This document shows, one piece after another, positions 1 to 8,214 of a stretch of 64,000 bases of DNA (positions within the stretch are counted from its first letter, which is position 1; each line of letters begins with the position of its first letter). The position numbers and the translations under genes were made by a program. The notes under the pieces were generated by a model. It saw only the letters and a program-made list of their open reading frames with translations. It ran no database searches and had not been told where the DNA came from. The stretch comes from Agromyces sp. H17E-10 (GTDB lineage Bacteria; Actinomycetota; Actinomycetes; Actinomycetales; Microbacteriaceae). The DNA lies in assembly GCF_022919715.1 (NCBI RefSeq), contig NZ_CP095042.1, positions 3,286,001-3,350,000 on the forward strand, in the 5' to 3' direction.

Positions 1-788
1 TCCTCGACGGCCCGCTGCACCTCACCGAGGGGCAGCTGAACGAGTGGATGGCCAAGGCCGTCGAGACCGTCCAGGAGGACATGGGGATCATCTGGAGCGG
101 CGCGCTCTCGGTCGGCACGACGGTCGGCCACTTCCTCGCGGGGATGCTGCTCGCCCTCTTCGCGACGCTCTTCATGCTCATCGACGGCCGGGGCATCTGG
201 AACTGGCTCGTCGGCATCTTCCCCCGGCGCGCCCGCGCGGCCGTCGACGGCGCCGGCCAGGCCGGCTGGGAGACGCTGCAGAACTTCGTGAAGGTGCAGA
301 TCCTCGTCGCCACGATCGATGCCATCGGCATCGGACTCGGCGCCTGGCTGCTCGGGCTGCCGCTCGCGGTGCCGATCGCGATCCTCGTCTTCCTCGGGTC
401 GTTCATCCCGATCGTCGGCGCCGTCGTCACCGGCGCGCTCGCGGTGTTCGTCGCGCTCGTCTACAACGGGTTCTGGCCGGCCGTCATCATGCTCGGCATC
501 GTGCTGCTCGTGCAGCAGGTCGAGGGGCACGTGCTGCAGCCGCTCATCATGGGCACCGCGGTCAAGGTGCACCCGCTCGGCGTCGTCATCGCCGTCGCGA
601 CGGGATCGCTGCTCGCCGGCATCCCGGGCGCACTCTTCGCCGTGCCGGTCGCCGCCGTGGTCAACGTGATGATCCTGTACGTCTCGAGCGGCGTCTGGAA
701 GGACGACGCGCCACCCTCCACGGTCGCCGTGCGTTCCCCACTGTGGCGCACGGTGCCCCAGCGACCCGGCTTCCAACGAGGAGAATGA
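1..788 (+). CDS. AI-2E family transporter, C-terminal part
   Basis: Partial gene; its 5' end lies before the window (the frame is open from base 3). The visible 261 codons hold at least five hydrophobic segments, including a long one around 120-185 and the pairs around 345-450 and 470-520, and the conserved stretch L-V-Q-Q-V-E-G-H (about 506-530) followed by L-Q-P-L-I-M, which is characteristic of the AI-2E/PerM permease family (Pfam AI-2E_transport). Members are multi-pass inner-membrane proteins; most have unproven substrates, and true autoinducer-2 export has been shown only for TqsA, so the name is a family label. The stop codon overlaps the start of ilvA (ATGA), so the two genes are probably cotranscribed and translationally coupled. 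The charged C-terminal tail is cytoplasmic by prediction. Confidence 0.88.
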   Translation, partial: LDGPLHLTEGQLNEWMAKAVETVQEDMGIIWSGALSVGTTVGHFLAGMLLALFATLFMLIDGRGIWNWLVGIFPRRARAAVDGAGQAGWETLQNFVKVQILVATIDAIGIGLGAWLLGLPLAVPIAILVFLGSFIPIVGAVVTGALAVFVALVYNGFWPAVIMLGIVLLVQQVEGHVLQPLIMGTAVKVHPLGVVIAVATGSLLAGIPGALFAVPVAAVVNVMILYVSSGVWKDDAPPSTVAVRSPLWRTVPQRPGFQRGE

Positions 789-2032
789 ACGAGTTGAACC
801 ACACGATCGCCGGCCCAGCGCTCGCGGACTTCGAGGCCGCCCGCGCCGTGGTCGCCCGCGTCGCCCGCACGACCCCCATGGAGTCCTCCCGGTACCTCGA
901 GCGCGTGCTCGGAGCGCCGGTACGCCTCAAGTGCGAGAACCTGCAGCGCACGGGCTCGTACAAGCTGCGCGGCGCCTACCATCGCATGTCGTCGCTCACC
1001 GACGACGAGCGCGCGCGCGGCGTCGTCGCCGCGTCGGCGGGCAACCACGCCCAGGGCGTCGCGTTCGCCGCGCGCGAGCTCGGCATCCGGGCGACGATCT
1101 TCATGCCCGTCGGCGTCGCGCTGCCCAAGCTCGAGGCGACGAAGGCGTACGGCGCCGACGTCGTGCTCGCGGGCGCATCGGTCGGCGAGACGCTCGAGGC
1201 GGCCGCCGCGTTCGCGGCCGAGACCGGTGCCGTCGTCATCCCGCCGTTCGACCACGTCGACGTCGTCGCCGGCCAGGGCACGCTCGGCCTCGAGATCCTC
1301 GACCAGGCTCCGGATGCCGCGACCATCGTGGTGCCGATCGGCGGCGGCGGGCTCGCTGCCGGCATCGCGAGCGCCGCGAAGCAGCGCGCCGCCGCCGAGG
1401 GGCGCACGATCCGCGTCATCGGGGTGCAGTCCGAGAACGCCGCCCCGTACGTCGCCTCGCTCGCCGCCGGGTCGCCGCAGAGCGTGCCGGTCGTGCCGAC
1501 CATCGCCGACGGCATCGCCGTCTACCGGCCCGGCGAGCTCAACTTCGCGATCATCAGCGACGCGGTCGACGAGGTCGTGACGGTGACCGAGGACGACATC
1601 GCCCGCGCACTGCTCGTGCTCCTCGAACGCGCGAAGCTCGTCGTCGAGCCTGCCGGCGCCGTCGCCGTGGCGGCGATCATGAAGGGCGCCGTGCCGAACG
1701 ACGGCCCCGTCGTCGCGGTGCTGTCGGGCGGCAACATCGATCCGCTGCTCATGCAGCGCGTCATCGCGCACGGTCTCGCGGCCTCCGGCCGGTACCTGAC
1801 CGTTCGGGTCGGGTTGCCCGACCGGCCCGGTCAGCTCGTCCGCGTCGCCGAGCTGCTCGCCGGTTCGCACGCGAACGTCGTCGAGGTGCTGCACACCCGG
1901 CACGGCCGCGGCATGCAGATCTCCGAGGTCGAGATCGACATCTCCGTCGAGACCCGCGGACCCGAGCACCGGGCCGAGGTCGTCGAGGTGCTGCGCCGCG
2001 CCGGCTACGAGCCAGTCGTCCTCGACGACTGA
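785..2032 (+). CDS. ilvA: Threonine ammonia-lyase (threonine dehydratase)
   Basis: PLP enzyme converting L-threonine to 2-oxobutanoate and ammonia, the first step towards isoleucine. The 415-aa product has the PLP lysine in RTGSYKLRGA (K60), the SAGNHAQG loop (about 84-91) and the glycine-rich phosphate-binding loop PIGGGGL (about 184-190), then a C-terminal ACT-like regulatory region from about residue 335 (YLTVRVGLPDRPGQ). It is a short form with one ACT-like domain, so allosteric control may differ from the two-ACT enterobacterial IlvA; a catabolic TdcB-like role cannot be excluded from sequence alone. Start ATG 785 overlaps the upstream stop by 4 nt and is preceded by AACGAGGAG. It ends at a strong hairpin shared with convergent greA. 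Confidence 0.93.
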   Translation: MNELNHTIAGPALADFEAARAVVARVARTTPMESSRYLERVLGAPVRLKCENLQRTGSYKLRGAYHRMSSLTDDERARGVVAASAGNHAQGVAFAARELGIRATIFMPVGVALPKLEATKAYGADVVLAGASVGETLEAAAAFAAETGAVVIPPFDHVDVVAGQGTLGLEILDQAPDAATIVVPIGGGGLAAGIASAAKQRAAAEGRTIRVIGVQSENAAPYVASLAAGSPQSVPVVPTIADGIAVYRPGELNFAIISDAVDEVVTVTEDDIARALLVLLERAKLVVEPAGAVAVAAIMKGAVPNDGPVVAVLSGGNIDPLLMQRVIAHGLAASGRYLTVRVGLPDRPGQLVRVAELLAGSHANVVEVLHTRHGRGMQISEVEIDISVETRGPEHRAEVVEVLRRAGYEPVVLDD

Positions 2033-2063
2033 CGCGGCGGGGACGCGCCGGATCCGGAGACGC

Positions 2064-2095
2064 GAAGAGCGGATGCCCCGGGGCATCCGCTCTTC
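2064..2095. terminator. Bidirectional terminator between ilvA and greA
   Basis: Perfect 16-bp inverted repeat (arms 2064-2079 and 2080-2095, tip GCCCCGGGGC) placed between the convergent ends of ilvA and greA. There is no long T tract, as is usual for high-GC actinobacterial terminators. Confidence 0.8.
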
Positions 2096-2119
2096 AGGTC
2101 TGATCGACGACGGTCGCGC

Positions 2120-2611
2120 CTACTGGCCGCCCCAGGTCTCGACCGACGTGATCTCGACGGCGATCTCGCGACCGTTGGGTGCGGTGTAGCTCGTCTTCTC
2201 GCCCACCTTGAGGCCGAGGATCGCCGCGCCGAGCGGGCTCTGCTCGCTCCACACGTCGAGCTCGGAGTCGCCGGCGATCTCGCGGCTGCCGATGAGGAAG
2301 GTCTCCTCGTCGCCGGCGATCACCGCGGTGATGACGGTGCCCGACTCGACGATGCCCTTCGACGCGGGCGCCTCGCCCACCTCGGCGGTCTTCAGCAGCT
2401 CGGTGAGCTGGCGGATGCGGGCCTCCATCTTGCCCTGCTCGTCCTTCGCGGCGTGGTAGCCGCCGTTCTCCTTGAGGTCGCCCTCTTCACGCGCGGCCTC
2501 GATGCGCTTCGCGATCTCCTCGCGACCGGTCGTCGAGAGCTCGTTGAGCTCGCCGGCCAGGCGGTCGTAGGCGTCCTGGGTGAGCCAGGTGACAGTGGCG
2601 TCCTGCGCCAT
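2120..2611 (-). CDS. greA: Transcription elongation factor GreA
   Basis: Cleavage-stimulating factor that enters the RNA polymerase secondary channel and rescues backtracked complexes. The 163-aa product has the N-terminal antiparallel coiled coil (about 10-78, with the conserved acidic tip around REEGDLKENGGYHAAKD and the run EARIRQL) and the C-terminal FKBP-like domain ending in the motif SPLGAAILGLKVGEKTSYTAPNG. I chose ATG 2611 (MAQDATVTWL) because AGGAG lies 9 nt upstream; an in-frame ATG three codons earlier is less well spaced. The gene sits next to DUF4307, the same pairing as Rv1080c-Rv1081c in M. tuberculosis. Confidence 0.96.
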   Translation of the reverse strand: MAQDATVTWLTQDAYDRLAGELNELSTTGREEIAKRIEAAREEGDLKENGGYHAAKDEQGKMEARIRQLTELLKTAEVGEAPASKGIVESGTVITAVIAGDEETFLIGSREIAGDSELDVWSEQSPLGAAILGLKVGEKTSYTAPNGREIAVEITSVETWGGQ

Positions 2612-2699
2612 GATGCACACTCCTGTGTCGGGATACCCGACGCGGCCCGTTCGCGGGCAGGGAGCCCGTGATGCTGCGCCGGATAGACGTGTCGCCCCG

Positions 2700-2726
2700 A
2701 CATGGGTCGGGGCGAATGACCCATGT
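2700..2726 (-). terminator. Hairpin just after the DUF4307 gene
   Basis: Nine-bp perfect inverted repeat (ACATGGGTC / GACCCATGT, 9-nt loop) starting at the stop codon of the DUF4307 gene and lying upstream of greA. It may terminate or attenuate DUF4307 transcription, or shape the greA leader. Confidence 0.5.
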
Positions 2727-3124
2727 TAGGTGAGCCAGCAGCGGTAAATCAAACCCGTGTTCGCCTCCTGCGCGGTGCGGACGGTCTCGGTGAGCGCGCG
2801 GATGTGCTCGTTCGACGCGGGCACGATGATCGTCTTCCAGCCGACGACGGCGAAGTCGGCGTTGAGCGCCTGCACGATGCACGCGGTCTCGTTGCCGGGC
2901 GGCACCGAGAGGTTCCAGCTCACCTCGACGGCGCGTTCCTCGTTCATGAGCCGGTGCCCGGTGTCGGTGACCTCGACCATCGGCTTCTGGCCGTCGAGGC
3001 CCGCCCACACGACCCACGCCACGAGCACGACGGCCACGGCGACCGCGCCGGCGATGAGCAGCAGCCGATCACGCGAGCGATTGCGGCGGGTGCGGCCGTA
3101 GCGCTCGTCGAGAGAGGTGGTCAC
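2726..3124 (-). CDS. DUF4307 domain membrane protein
   Basis: 132-aa protein of the actinobacterial DUF4307 family: a short basic cytoplasmic N-terminus (DERYGRTRRNRSRDR), one transmembrane helix (about 21-43) and an extracytoplasmic domain of about 90 residues with a conserved pair of cysteines (IVQ neighbourhood, about C83, and the final CWLT). Function unknown. It lies directly upstream of greA on the same strand, as in M. tuberculosis (Rv1081c), where the next gene is normally mca, the mycothiol S-conjugate amidase; here that gene is absent. The start ATG is preceded by GGAG at a good distance. It diverges from the small membrane protein gene at 3213. Confidence 0.85.
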   Translation of the reverse strand: MTTSLDERYGRTRRNRSRDRLLLIAGAVAVAVVLVAWVVWAGLDGQKPMVEVTDTGHRLMNEERAVEVSWNLSVPPGNETACIVQALNADFAVVGWKTIIVPASNEHIRALTETVRTAQEANTGLIYRCWLT

Positions 3125-3212
3125 GGGGCTCCTTCGGAGGTGGATCGACTAGGCTGCTTCAAGCCTAAACCCGCCCCCTGAAGGCGAAATCCATGCTCTG
3201 AAAGGCTGGCTG

Positions 3213-3527
3213 ATGCTCGTCGACTCCGTCCGTTCCGTGCTGTTCTCGACGAGTTCGGTGCTCGCCGCGGACGACAAGGAGTTCGACCCGAACACGGTCA
3301 CCCCCGGCGTGTGGGGCTTCGTGGTGACGTTCCTCGTCATGGTGGCGGTCGTCCTGCTCGTGCTCGACATGGTGCGTCGCATCCGCCGCACCAAGTACCG
3401 GGCGCAGGTGCGCGCACAGATCGAGGCCGAGAACGAGGCGGCCGCGCGCGACGCCGAGCTCGGCTCGTACGACGAGGGCGAGGGGCCGGATGCCGCGGGC
3501 ACGACGCCCGACCGGCCGACCGAGTAG
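3213..3527 (+). CDS. Small single-pass membrane protein
   Basis: 104-aa hypothetical protein: a 28-residue N-terminal stretch ending in an acidic segment (ADDKEFDPNTV), one strong transmembrane helix (about 33-53, VWGFVVTFLVMVAVVLLVLD), then a basic stop-transfer cluster (RRIRRTKYR) and an acidic, low-complexity tail. The DPNTVTPG motif before the helix recurs in small membrane proteins next to mca in actinobacteria (position of Rv1083), so it is probably that orthologue. The start ATG has GAAAGG upstream. A TAGGCT box at 3152-3157 could be its promoter. Function unknown; it may be a partner of the neighbouring membrane proteins, which is inference. Confidence 0.75.
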   Translation: MLVDSVRSVLFSTSSVLAADDKEFDPNTVTPGVWGFVVTFLVMVAVVLLVLDMVRRIRRTKYRAQVRAQIEAENEAAARDAELGSYDEGEGPDAAGTTPDRPTE

Positions 3528-3539
3528 GGCGGCAGCCCG

Positions 3540-4349
3540 TCAGCCCAGGTGGTAGACGGGGTTCATCGCGATGAGCAGCGTCGCCGTCCAGTGGCACATG
3601 AACGCGAGCACCGTGCACACGTGGAAGATCTCGTGGAAGCCGAAGACGCCGGGCCACGGGTTCGGCTTCTTGATGCCGTAGACGACCGCGCCGATCGTGT
3701 AGAGCACGCCGCCGACGCAGACGAGCACCATCATCGCGACGTTCGCCTCCACGAGGTCGACGATGTACATCATCGCGGCCCAGCCGAGCAGCAGGTAGAT
3801 GGGCACGTAGAGCCAGCGCGGCGCGGTGATCCAGAACACGCGGAAGCCGATGCCGATGAGCGCGCCGGCCCACACGATCGCGAGCAGCGTCCAGCCCTTG
3901 GACGGCGGCAGCGCGAGGATCGCGAGCGGCGTGTACGTGCCCGCGATGAGCAGGAAGATGTTCGCGTGGTCGATGCGCTTGAGCACGACCTTCGTCTTCG
4001 GCTTCCAGTTGAACCGGTGGTAGAGGGCCGAGTTGCCGAACAGCAGCATCGACGTGAGCATGAAGACCGCCGACGCCCACTTGGCCGGCGCGCCCTGCGC
4101 GAGGCAGATGAGCACGATGCCGGCTGCGATGGTCACGGGGAACGTGCCGGCGTGGATCCAACCGCGCCACGTCGGCTTCACCTCGGCCGCCGCCTCGTGA
4201 CTGAGGGCGTCGTCGAGCAGCGGGATGTTCGGCAGGTCGGGACCGTGTTCGGCGCGTGAGACCGCGAGATCGCCGGGGTCGGCGGGGGCGATCGGCTGCG
4301 AGAGCTCGTCGACGAGATTCGCGGGATCGCGGGGGCGTTCTGGGGTCAT
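3540..4349 (-). CDS. trhA: TrhA/hemolysin III family (PAQR) membrane protein
   Basis: 269-aa seven-helix integral membrane protein of the bacterial hemolysin III / PAQR superfamily. Family hallmarks are visible: the SALYHRFNW motif near residue 107, KRIDHANIFLLIAGTYTPL (about 124-142), and the terminal GFHEIFHVCTVLAF histidine motif; these His/Asp residues form the putative metal site. Bacterial members have been linked to membrane energetics and fluidity; the hemolysin name is historical. About 80 N-terminal residues are polar and cytoplasmic. I choose ATG 4349 rather than GTG 4355 because a TACGCT -10 box (4356-4361, minus strand) ends 6 nt before it, implying a leaderless mRNA. Divergent from uppS, as Rv1085c/Rv1086. 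Confidence 0.88.
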   Translation of the reverse strand: MTPERPRDPANLVDELSQPIAPADPGDLAVSRAEHGPDLPNIPLLDDALSHEAAAEVKPTWRGWIHAGTFPVTIAAGIVLICLAQGAPAKWASAVFMLTSMLLFGNSALYHRFNWKPKTKVVLKRIDHANIFLLIAGTYTPLAILALPPSKGWTLLAIVWAGALIGIGFRVFWITAPRWLYVPIYLLLGWAAMMYIVDLVEANVAMMVLVCVGGVLYTIGAVVYGIKKPNPWPGVFGFHEIFHVCTVLAFMCHWTATLLIAMNPVYHLG

Positions 4350-4355
4350 GCTCAC

Positions 4356-4361
4356 AGCGTA
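4356..4361 (-). promoter_or_regulatory. -10 box of trhA (leaderless)
   Basis: TACGCT on the minus strand, 6 nt before ATG 4349, with no Shine-Dalgarno between. Predicted transcription start coincides with the start codon. Confidence 0.5.
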
Positions 4362-4412
4362 GGGCCTGCCCGATCACGGCAGCCTGTGAGTTCGAACCGG
4401 GGGCCGAGGGGG

Positions 4413-4418
4413 TAGCGT
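4413..4418 (+). promoter_or_regulatory. -10 box of uppS-like gene (leaderless)
   Basis: TAGCGT 6 nt before GTG 4425, no Shine-Dalgarno. Same geometry as other leaderless candidates in the window. Confidence 0.5.
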
Positions 4419-4424
4419 AGTGCC

Positions 4425-5210
4425 GTGCAGACGAGCGATCAGCCCCTCGGTCGCGGGATCCTCTACCGGCTCTACCAGAACCGGCTCCGTCGCGGACTCG
4501 ACCCCGCCGGCCTTCCCCGACACGTCGCGATGATCATCGACGGCAACCGTCGTTGGGCGAGGCAGCTCGGCTACCGCACGGCCGCCGACGGGCACCGCGC
4601 CGGCGCCGCCAAGATGCGCGAGTTCCTCGAGTGGTGCGACGACCTCGGCGTGAAGGTCGTGACGCTCTACCTGCTGTCGAGCGACAACCTCGGCAATCGC
4701 CCGAGCGACGAGCTCTCGGACCTCTTCGAGATCATCGCCGACCTCGCCGAGGAGCTCAGCCACTACCGCGACTGGCGGGTGCAGCACGTCGGCAGCGACA
4801 CCGGGCTGCCCGAGCCGCTCGTCGCCGCGCTCGACGCGGCCGAGCACCGCACGGCCGACAAGCGCGGGCTGCACGTCAACCTCGCGGTCGGGTACGGCGG
4901 CCGCAAGGAGATCACCGACGCGATGCGTTCGATCGTCGCCGCGCACCACGCCGAGGGCCGCAGCCTCGACGACCTGGCCGAGCGGCTCACCCCCGATCTC
5001 ATCGGCGAGCATCTCTACACCGTCGGGCAGCCCGATCCCGACCTGGTGATCCGCACCTCGGGCGAACAGCGCCTCAGCGACTTCATGCTGTGGCAGTCGG
5101 CGCACTCGGAGTTCTACTTCGTCGAGGCGCTCGGCCCCGACCTGCGCAAGGTCGACTTCCTCCGCGCGCTGCGCGACTACGCCAAGCGCCACCGCCGATT
5201 CGGCGGCTGA
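4425..5210 (+). CDS. Short-chain Z-isoprenyl diphosphate synthase (UppS family)
   Basis: 261-aa cis-prenyltransferase. Signature motifs: MIIDGNRRWA with the catalytic Asp (D39) and phosphate-binding Arg, the GHRAGA His at about 57, the hinge region LYLLSSDNLGNR, and the C-terminal RTSGEQRLSDFMLWQ plus SEFYF motifs (about 209-232). It condenses isopentenyl diphosphate in cis onto an allylic primer. Its length and its position beside trhA and greA match Rv1086 of M. tuberculosis, which makes omega,E,Z-farnesyl diphosphate rather than the long decaprenyl/undecaprenyl product; so it probably makes a short Z-product used by a second long-chain synthase elsewhere. That assignment rests on synteny. 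GTG start follows a -10 box directly, so the mRNA is probably leaderless. Confidence 0.9.
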   Translation: MQTSDQPLGRGILYRLYQNRLRRGLDPAGLPRHVAMIIDGNRRWARQLGYRTAADGHRAGAAKMREFLEWCDDLGVKVVTLYLLSSDNLGNRPSDELSDLFEIIADLAEELSHYRDWRVQHVGSDTGLPEPLVAALDAAEHRTADKRGLHVNLAVGYGGRKEITDAMRSIVAAHHAEGRSLDDLAERLTPDLIGEHLYTVGQPDPDLVIRTSGEQRLSDFMLWQSAHSEFYFVEALGPDLRKVDFLRALRDYAKRHRRFGG

Positions 5211-5289
5211 CCACCCGTTCTCGCGGCAGCTCGCTGCGAGGCATCCACCCGTTCTGTCAAGATGATCGACGGAGAAGGGGGCACGCAAC

Positions 5290-6408
5290 GTGACCATCGA
5301 CGATTTCACCGCCGGCTTCACCGAGGAGCCCGGCTACCTCGACTACGGCCGTGTGGGGCCGCTCTCGACGGCCGCCGCGGAGGAGACGCTGGCGTTCACG
5401 CAGGTGCTGCAGCGCGCGCGGCACGGCAGTCTCGACGCGTTCGGCGAGCAGAACCAGCGCGTGCGCGACGCCGCGGCGGCGCTCACGGGCTTCGCCGCCG
5501 ACCAGATCGTGTTCGAGCCGAACGCGACGACGGGCCTCATGCACGCGATGTTCGGCCTCACGGGTGGGGTGCTGCTCTCGCAGGAGGAGTTCCCGAGCCT
5601 GCCGATCGCCGCCGTGCGTGCACAGGAGGCGCTGCACACGGTGCAGCCCGTCTGGCTCGAGACCGACCACGGCAAGGTGACGCCCGGGCAGATCCGCGAG
5701 CAGCTCGAGCAGGGCGTCGTCGCCGTGGCCGTGAGCCTCGTCGACTCGCGAACCGGGTACCTCTGCGACATCGAGGGCATCCGGCAGGTCATCGGCGACC
5801 GGCTGCTCATCGTCGACGCGATCCAGGGCTTCGGCGTCGTCGACGCCCCGTGGCAGGTGGCCGACGTCGTCGTCACGGGCGGCCAGAAGTGGTGCCGCGC
5901 CGGCTGGGGCACGGGCATCATGGCGCTGTCCGATCGCGCGCTCGAACGCCTCACGCCCGTCTTCTCGGGCTTCAGCGCGACCGAGGAGGCCGAGCCGTGG
6001 GGGCACGTGCCACCGCCCGCCCCCGATGCGCGCGCCTACCGCGTCTCGAACCCCGACCCGCTCGCGCAGGCGCGCCTCGCCGCGGCGTTCGAGGAGATCG
6101 CCGCCGCGACCGTGCCGGCGATCAACGCGGCCGTCGCCGACCGCGTGAGCCGCGCGATCGAGCTCGCCGACGAGTACGCCATCCCGGTCTCGTCGTCGCG
6201 CGACGAGCAGGAGCGCGCCGGCATCGTCGTGCTCGAGCCGCCGGCCGACCAGGTGACCGTGCTCACCGCGTCGCTGCATAACCACGGCGTCACCGCGACC
6301 ACGCGACTCGGCACCGTGCGGCTGTCGATCCACGCCGCGACGAGCGACGAGACGCTCGAGATGCTGCGCGCGGCGTTCGTGTCGTACTCGACGGCCGCAT
6401 CGTACTGA
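5290..6408 (+). CDS. Aminotransferase class V-fold PLP enzyme
   Basis: 372-aa fold-type I PLP enzyme resembling NifS/isopenicillin N epimerase-like class V proteins. The PLP lysine sits in TGGQKWCRAGWG (about K198), preceded by the Asp that binds the pyridine nitrogen in LIVDAIQGFG (about 179-188). It lacks the loop cysteine of cysteine desulfurases, so sulfur transfer is unlikely; the true substrate (amino acid, kynurenine-like or serine-like) cannot be told. It opens with EEPGYLDYGRVGPLS, the substrate-side motif typical of this group. Start GTG 5290 follows AGAAGGGGG closely. It runs alone between uppS and a strong hairpin at 6415. Confidence 0.8.
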   Translation: MTIDDFTAGFTEEPGYLDYGRVGPLSTAAAEETLAFTQVLQRARHGSLDAFGEQNQRVRDAAAALTGFAADQIVFEPNATTGLMHAMFGLTGGVLLSQEEFPSLPIAAVRAQEALHTVQPVWLETDHGKVTPGQIREQLEQGVVAVAVSLVDSRTGYLCDIEGIRQVIGDRLLIVDAIQGFGVVDAPWQVADVVVTGGQKWCRAGWGTGIMALSDRALERLTPVFSGFSATEEAEPWGHVPPPAPDARAYRVSNPDPLAQARLAAAFEEIAAATVPAINAAVADRVSRAIELADEYAIPVSSSRDEQERAGIVVLEPPADQVTVLTASLHNHGVTATTRLGTVRLSIHAATSDETLEMLRAAFVSYSTAASY

Positions 6409-6414
6409 GCGAAG

Positions 6415-6452
6415 CGGATGCTGCGGGGTCGGCGCCGACCCCGCGGCATCCG
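6415..6452. terminator. Hairpin terminator after the class V enzyme
   Basis: Nineteen-bp stem (arms 6415-6433 and 6434-6452) with one G-T wobble, built around CGGATGC and GGCATCCG arms, 7 nt after the stop codon. Confidence 0.75.
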
Positions 6453-6597
6453 GTTCGCATCGAAGATGAACACCGCGTGACGAAACGCGTGTCGGTCGCG
6501 AAGATCGCGCGAGGCGGACGTAGGTTCGGCTCAACGGGCAGATCGCCCGTTCGGGTCGGCCTTCGGAACCGACTTCGGGAGGGACGGCGGCCGGCAC

Positions 6598-8016
6598 GTG
6601 AACCGGGCAGGAATGCTCGGGGCGGGAGCGGTTGTGGCGTCATCGGTTACTCCTGGATCGGTCGGTCGTTCCGAAGCGCGTGCGGCTGAGCACGCAGCTG
6701 CGGGCACGCGCGAGGGCCTCGCACAGGCGGAGCGCACGTACGTGCTCGACACCTCGGTGCTGCTCAGCGATCCGCGCGCACTCTTCAACTTCGCCGAACA
6801 CGCGGTGGTGCTGCCCGTGGTGGTCATCACCGAGCTCGAGGCGAAGCGCAACGACCCCGAGATCGGGTACTTCGCGCGGCAGTCGCTGCGCATCCTCGAC
6901 GAGCTGCGCGTCGCGCACGAGCGGCTCGACTTCCCCATCCCGGTCGGCGACGGCGGGTCGCTGCGGGTCGAGCTCAACCACTCTAACCCGAAGGTGCTGC
7001 CCTCGGGGCTGCAGCTCGGCGACAACGACTCGCGCATCCTCGCGTGCGCGGCGAACCTGCAGCAGGACGGCGTGCCCGTGACGGTCGTGTCCAAGGACCT
7101 GCCACTGCGCGTGAAGGCCGCCTCGATCGGCCTCGACGCCCAGGAGTACCGGCACGAGCTCGCGCTCGACTCGGGCTGGACCGGCATGGCCGAGCTCTCG
7201 CTCGGGTCGAACGACATGGCGAAGCTCTACGAGCACGAGTCGATGGTCACCACGGCGGTCGAGGGGCTGTCGGTCAACACGGGTCTCGTCATCCACTCCG
7301 ACCGGGGCTCGGCGCTCGGCCGCGTGGTCGGCGACGACGAGGTCAAGCTCGTGCGCGGCGACCGCGACGTCTTCGGGCTGCACGGGCGCTCGGCCGAGCA
7401 ACGGCTCGCGATCGACCTGCTGCTCGACCCCGAGATCGGCATCGTCTCGCTCGGGGGTCGCGCCGGCACCGGCAAGTCGGCGCTCGCGCTGTGCGCCGGA
7501 CTCGAGATGGTGCTCGAGCGCCAGCAGCACAAGAAGATCATGGTGTTCCGGCCGCTCTACGCGGTCGGCGGGCAGGAGCTCGGCTACCTGCCCGGCGACC
7601 AGGGCGAGAAGATGAACCCCTGGGGGCAGGCGGTCTTCGACACCCTCGGCTCGGTCGTCTCCGACAACGTGCTCGAGGAGGTCGTCGACCGGGGCATCCT
7701 CGAGGTGCTTCCGCTGACGCACATCCGCGGTCGGTCGCTGCACGACGCCTTCGTGATCGTCGACGAGGCGCAGTCCCTCGAGCGCAACGTGCTGCTCACG
7801 GTGCTCAGCCGAATCGGACAGAACTCGCGGGTCGTGCTCACCCATGACGTCGCCCAGCGCGACAACCTGCGCGTCGGCCGGCACGACGGCATCGCCAGTG
7901 TCATCGAGACGCTCAAGGACCACCCGCTGTTCGCCCACATCACGCTCACCCGCAGCGAGCGCTCGGCGATCGCGGCGCTCGTCTCGGAGCTGCTCGACGG
8001 GGCGGAGCTGGCCTGA
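6598..8016 (+). CDS. PIN-PhoH2 fusion RNA helicase/RNase
   Basis: 472-aa two-domain protein. After a variable 45-residue N-terminus comes a PIN nuclease domain ([11 protein letters not shown], first acidic residue D51; later acidic [12 protein letters not shown] near 140) and then a PhoH-like AAA-type ATPase (Walker [12 protein letters not shown] about 285-295, Walker B VIVDEAQS about 383-390). The architecture is that of PhoH2, shown in mycobacteria to be a sequence-specific RNA helicase and RNase encoded with antitoxin-like peptides. No separate antitoxin ORF is obvious upstream, but the first 45 residues, before the PIN domain, could include an upstream peptide read through from GTG 6598; internal starts such as ATG 6613 exist. 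It is followed by a 10-bp hairpin at 8102. Confidence 0.9.
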   Translation: MNRAGMLGAGAVVASSVTPGSVGRSEARAAEHAAAGTREGLAQAERTYVLDTSVLLSDPRALFNFAEHAVVLPVVVITELEAKRNDPEIGYFARQSLRILDELRVAHERLDFPIPVGDGGSLRVELNHSNPKVLPSGLQLGDNDSRILACAANLQQDGVPVTVVSKDLPLRVKAASIGLDAQEYRHELALDSGWTGMAELSLGSNDMAKLYEHESMVTTAVEGLSVNTGLVIHSDRGSALGRVVGDDEVKLVRGDRDVFGLHGRSAEQRLAIDLLLDPEIGIVSLGGRAGTGKSALALCAGLEMVLERQQHKKIMVFRPLYAVGGQELGYLPGDQGEKMNPWGQAVFDTLGSVVSDNVLEEVVDRGILEVLPLTHIRGRSLHDAFVIVDEAQSLERNVLLTVLSRIGQNSRVVLTHDVAQRDNLRVGRHDGIASVIETLKDHPLFAHITLTRSERSAIAALVSELLDGAELA

Positions 8017-8101
8017 CCGGACCCGGCGGACGAGCGCCGGCTCGGGGGAGCACCGGCGCCGTCCTGTCGGGAGGCGATCGCGCGATCGGGAGGGGGACTC
8101 G

Positions 8102-8125
8102 CCTGGTCGGGCCCTCCCGACCGGG
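8102..8125 (+). terminator. Hairpin terminator after phoH2
   Basis: Ten-bp stem with one wobble (8102-8111 with 8116-8125, CCCT loop), 85 nt after the phoH2 stop. Confidence 0.55.
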
Positions 8126-8214
8126 CGAACTCCTCCGCACCGCGGCCGCGCAGCGGGCTGCGCGGGTGTGCTCGGCTGCGCGGTCATGTCGGCGGGGTGC
8201 GGAAGGATGCCCGC

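Noticed and set aside
8076..8089. CGATCGCGCGATCG palindrome after phoH2
   Set aside because: Built entirely from CG/AT dinucleotides common in this DNA; no context supporting a function.
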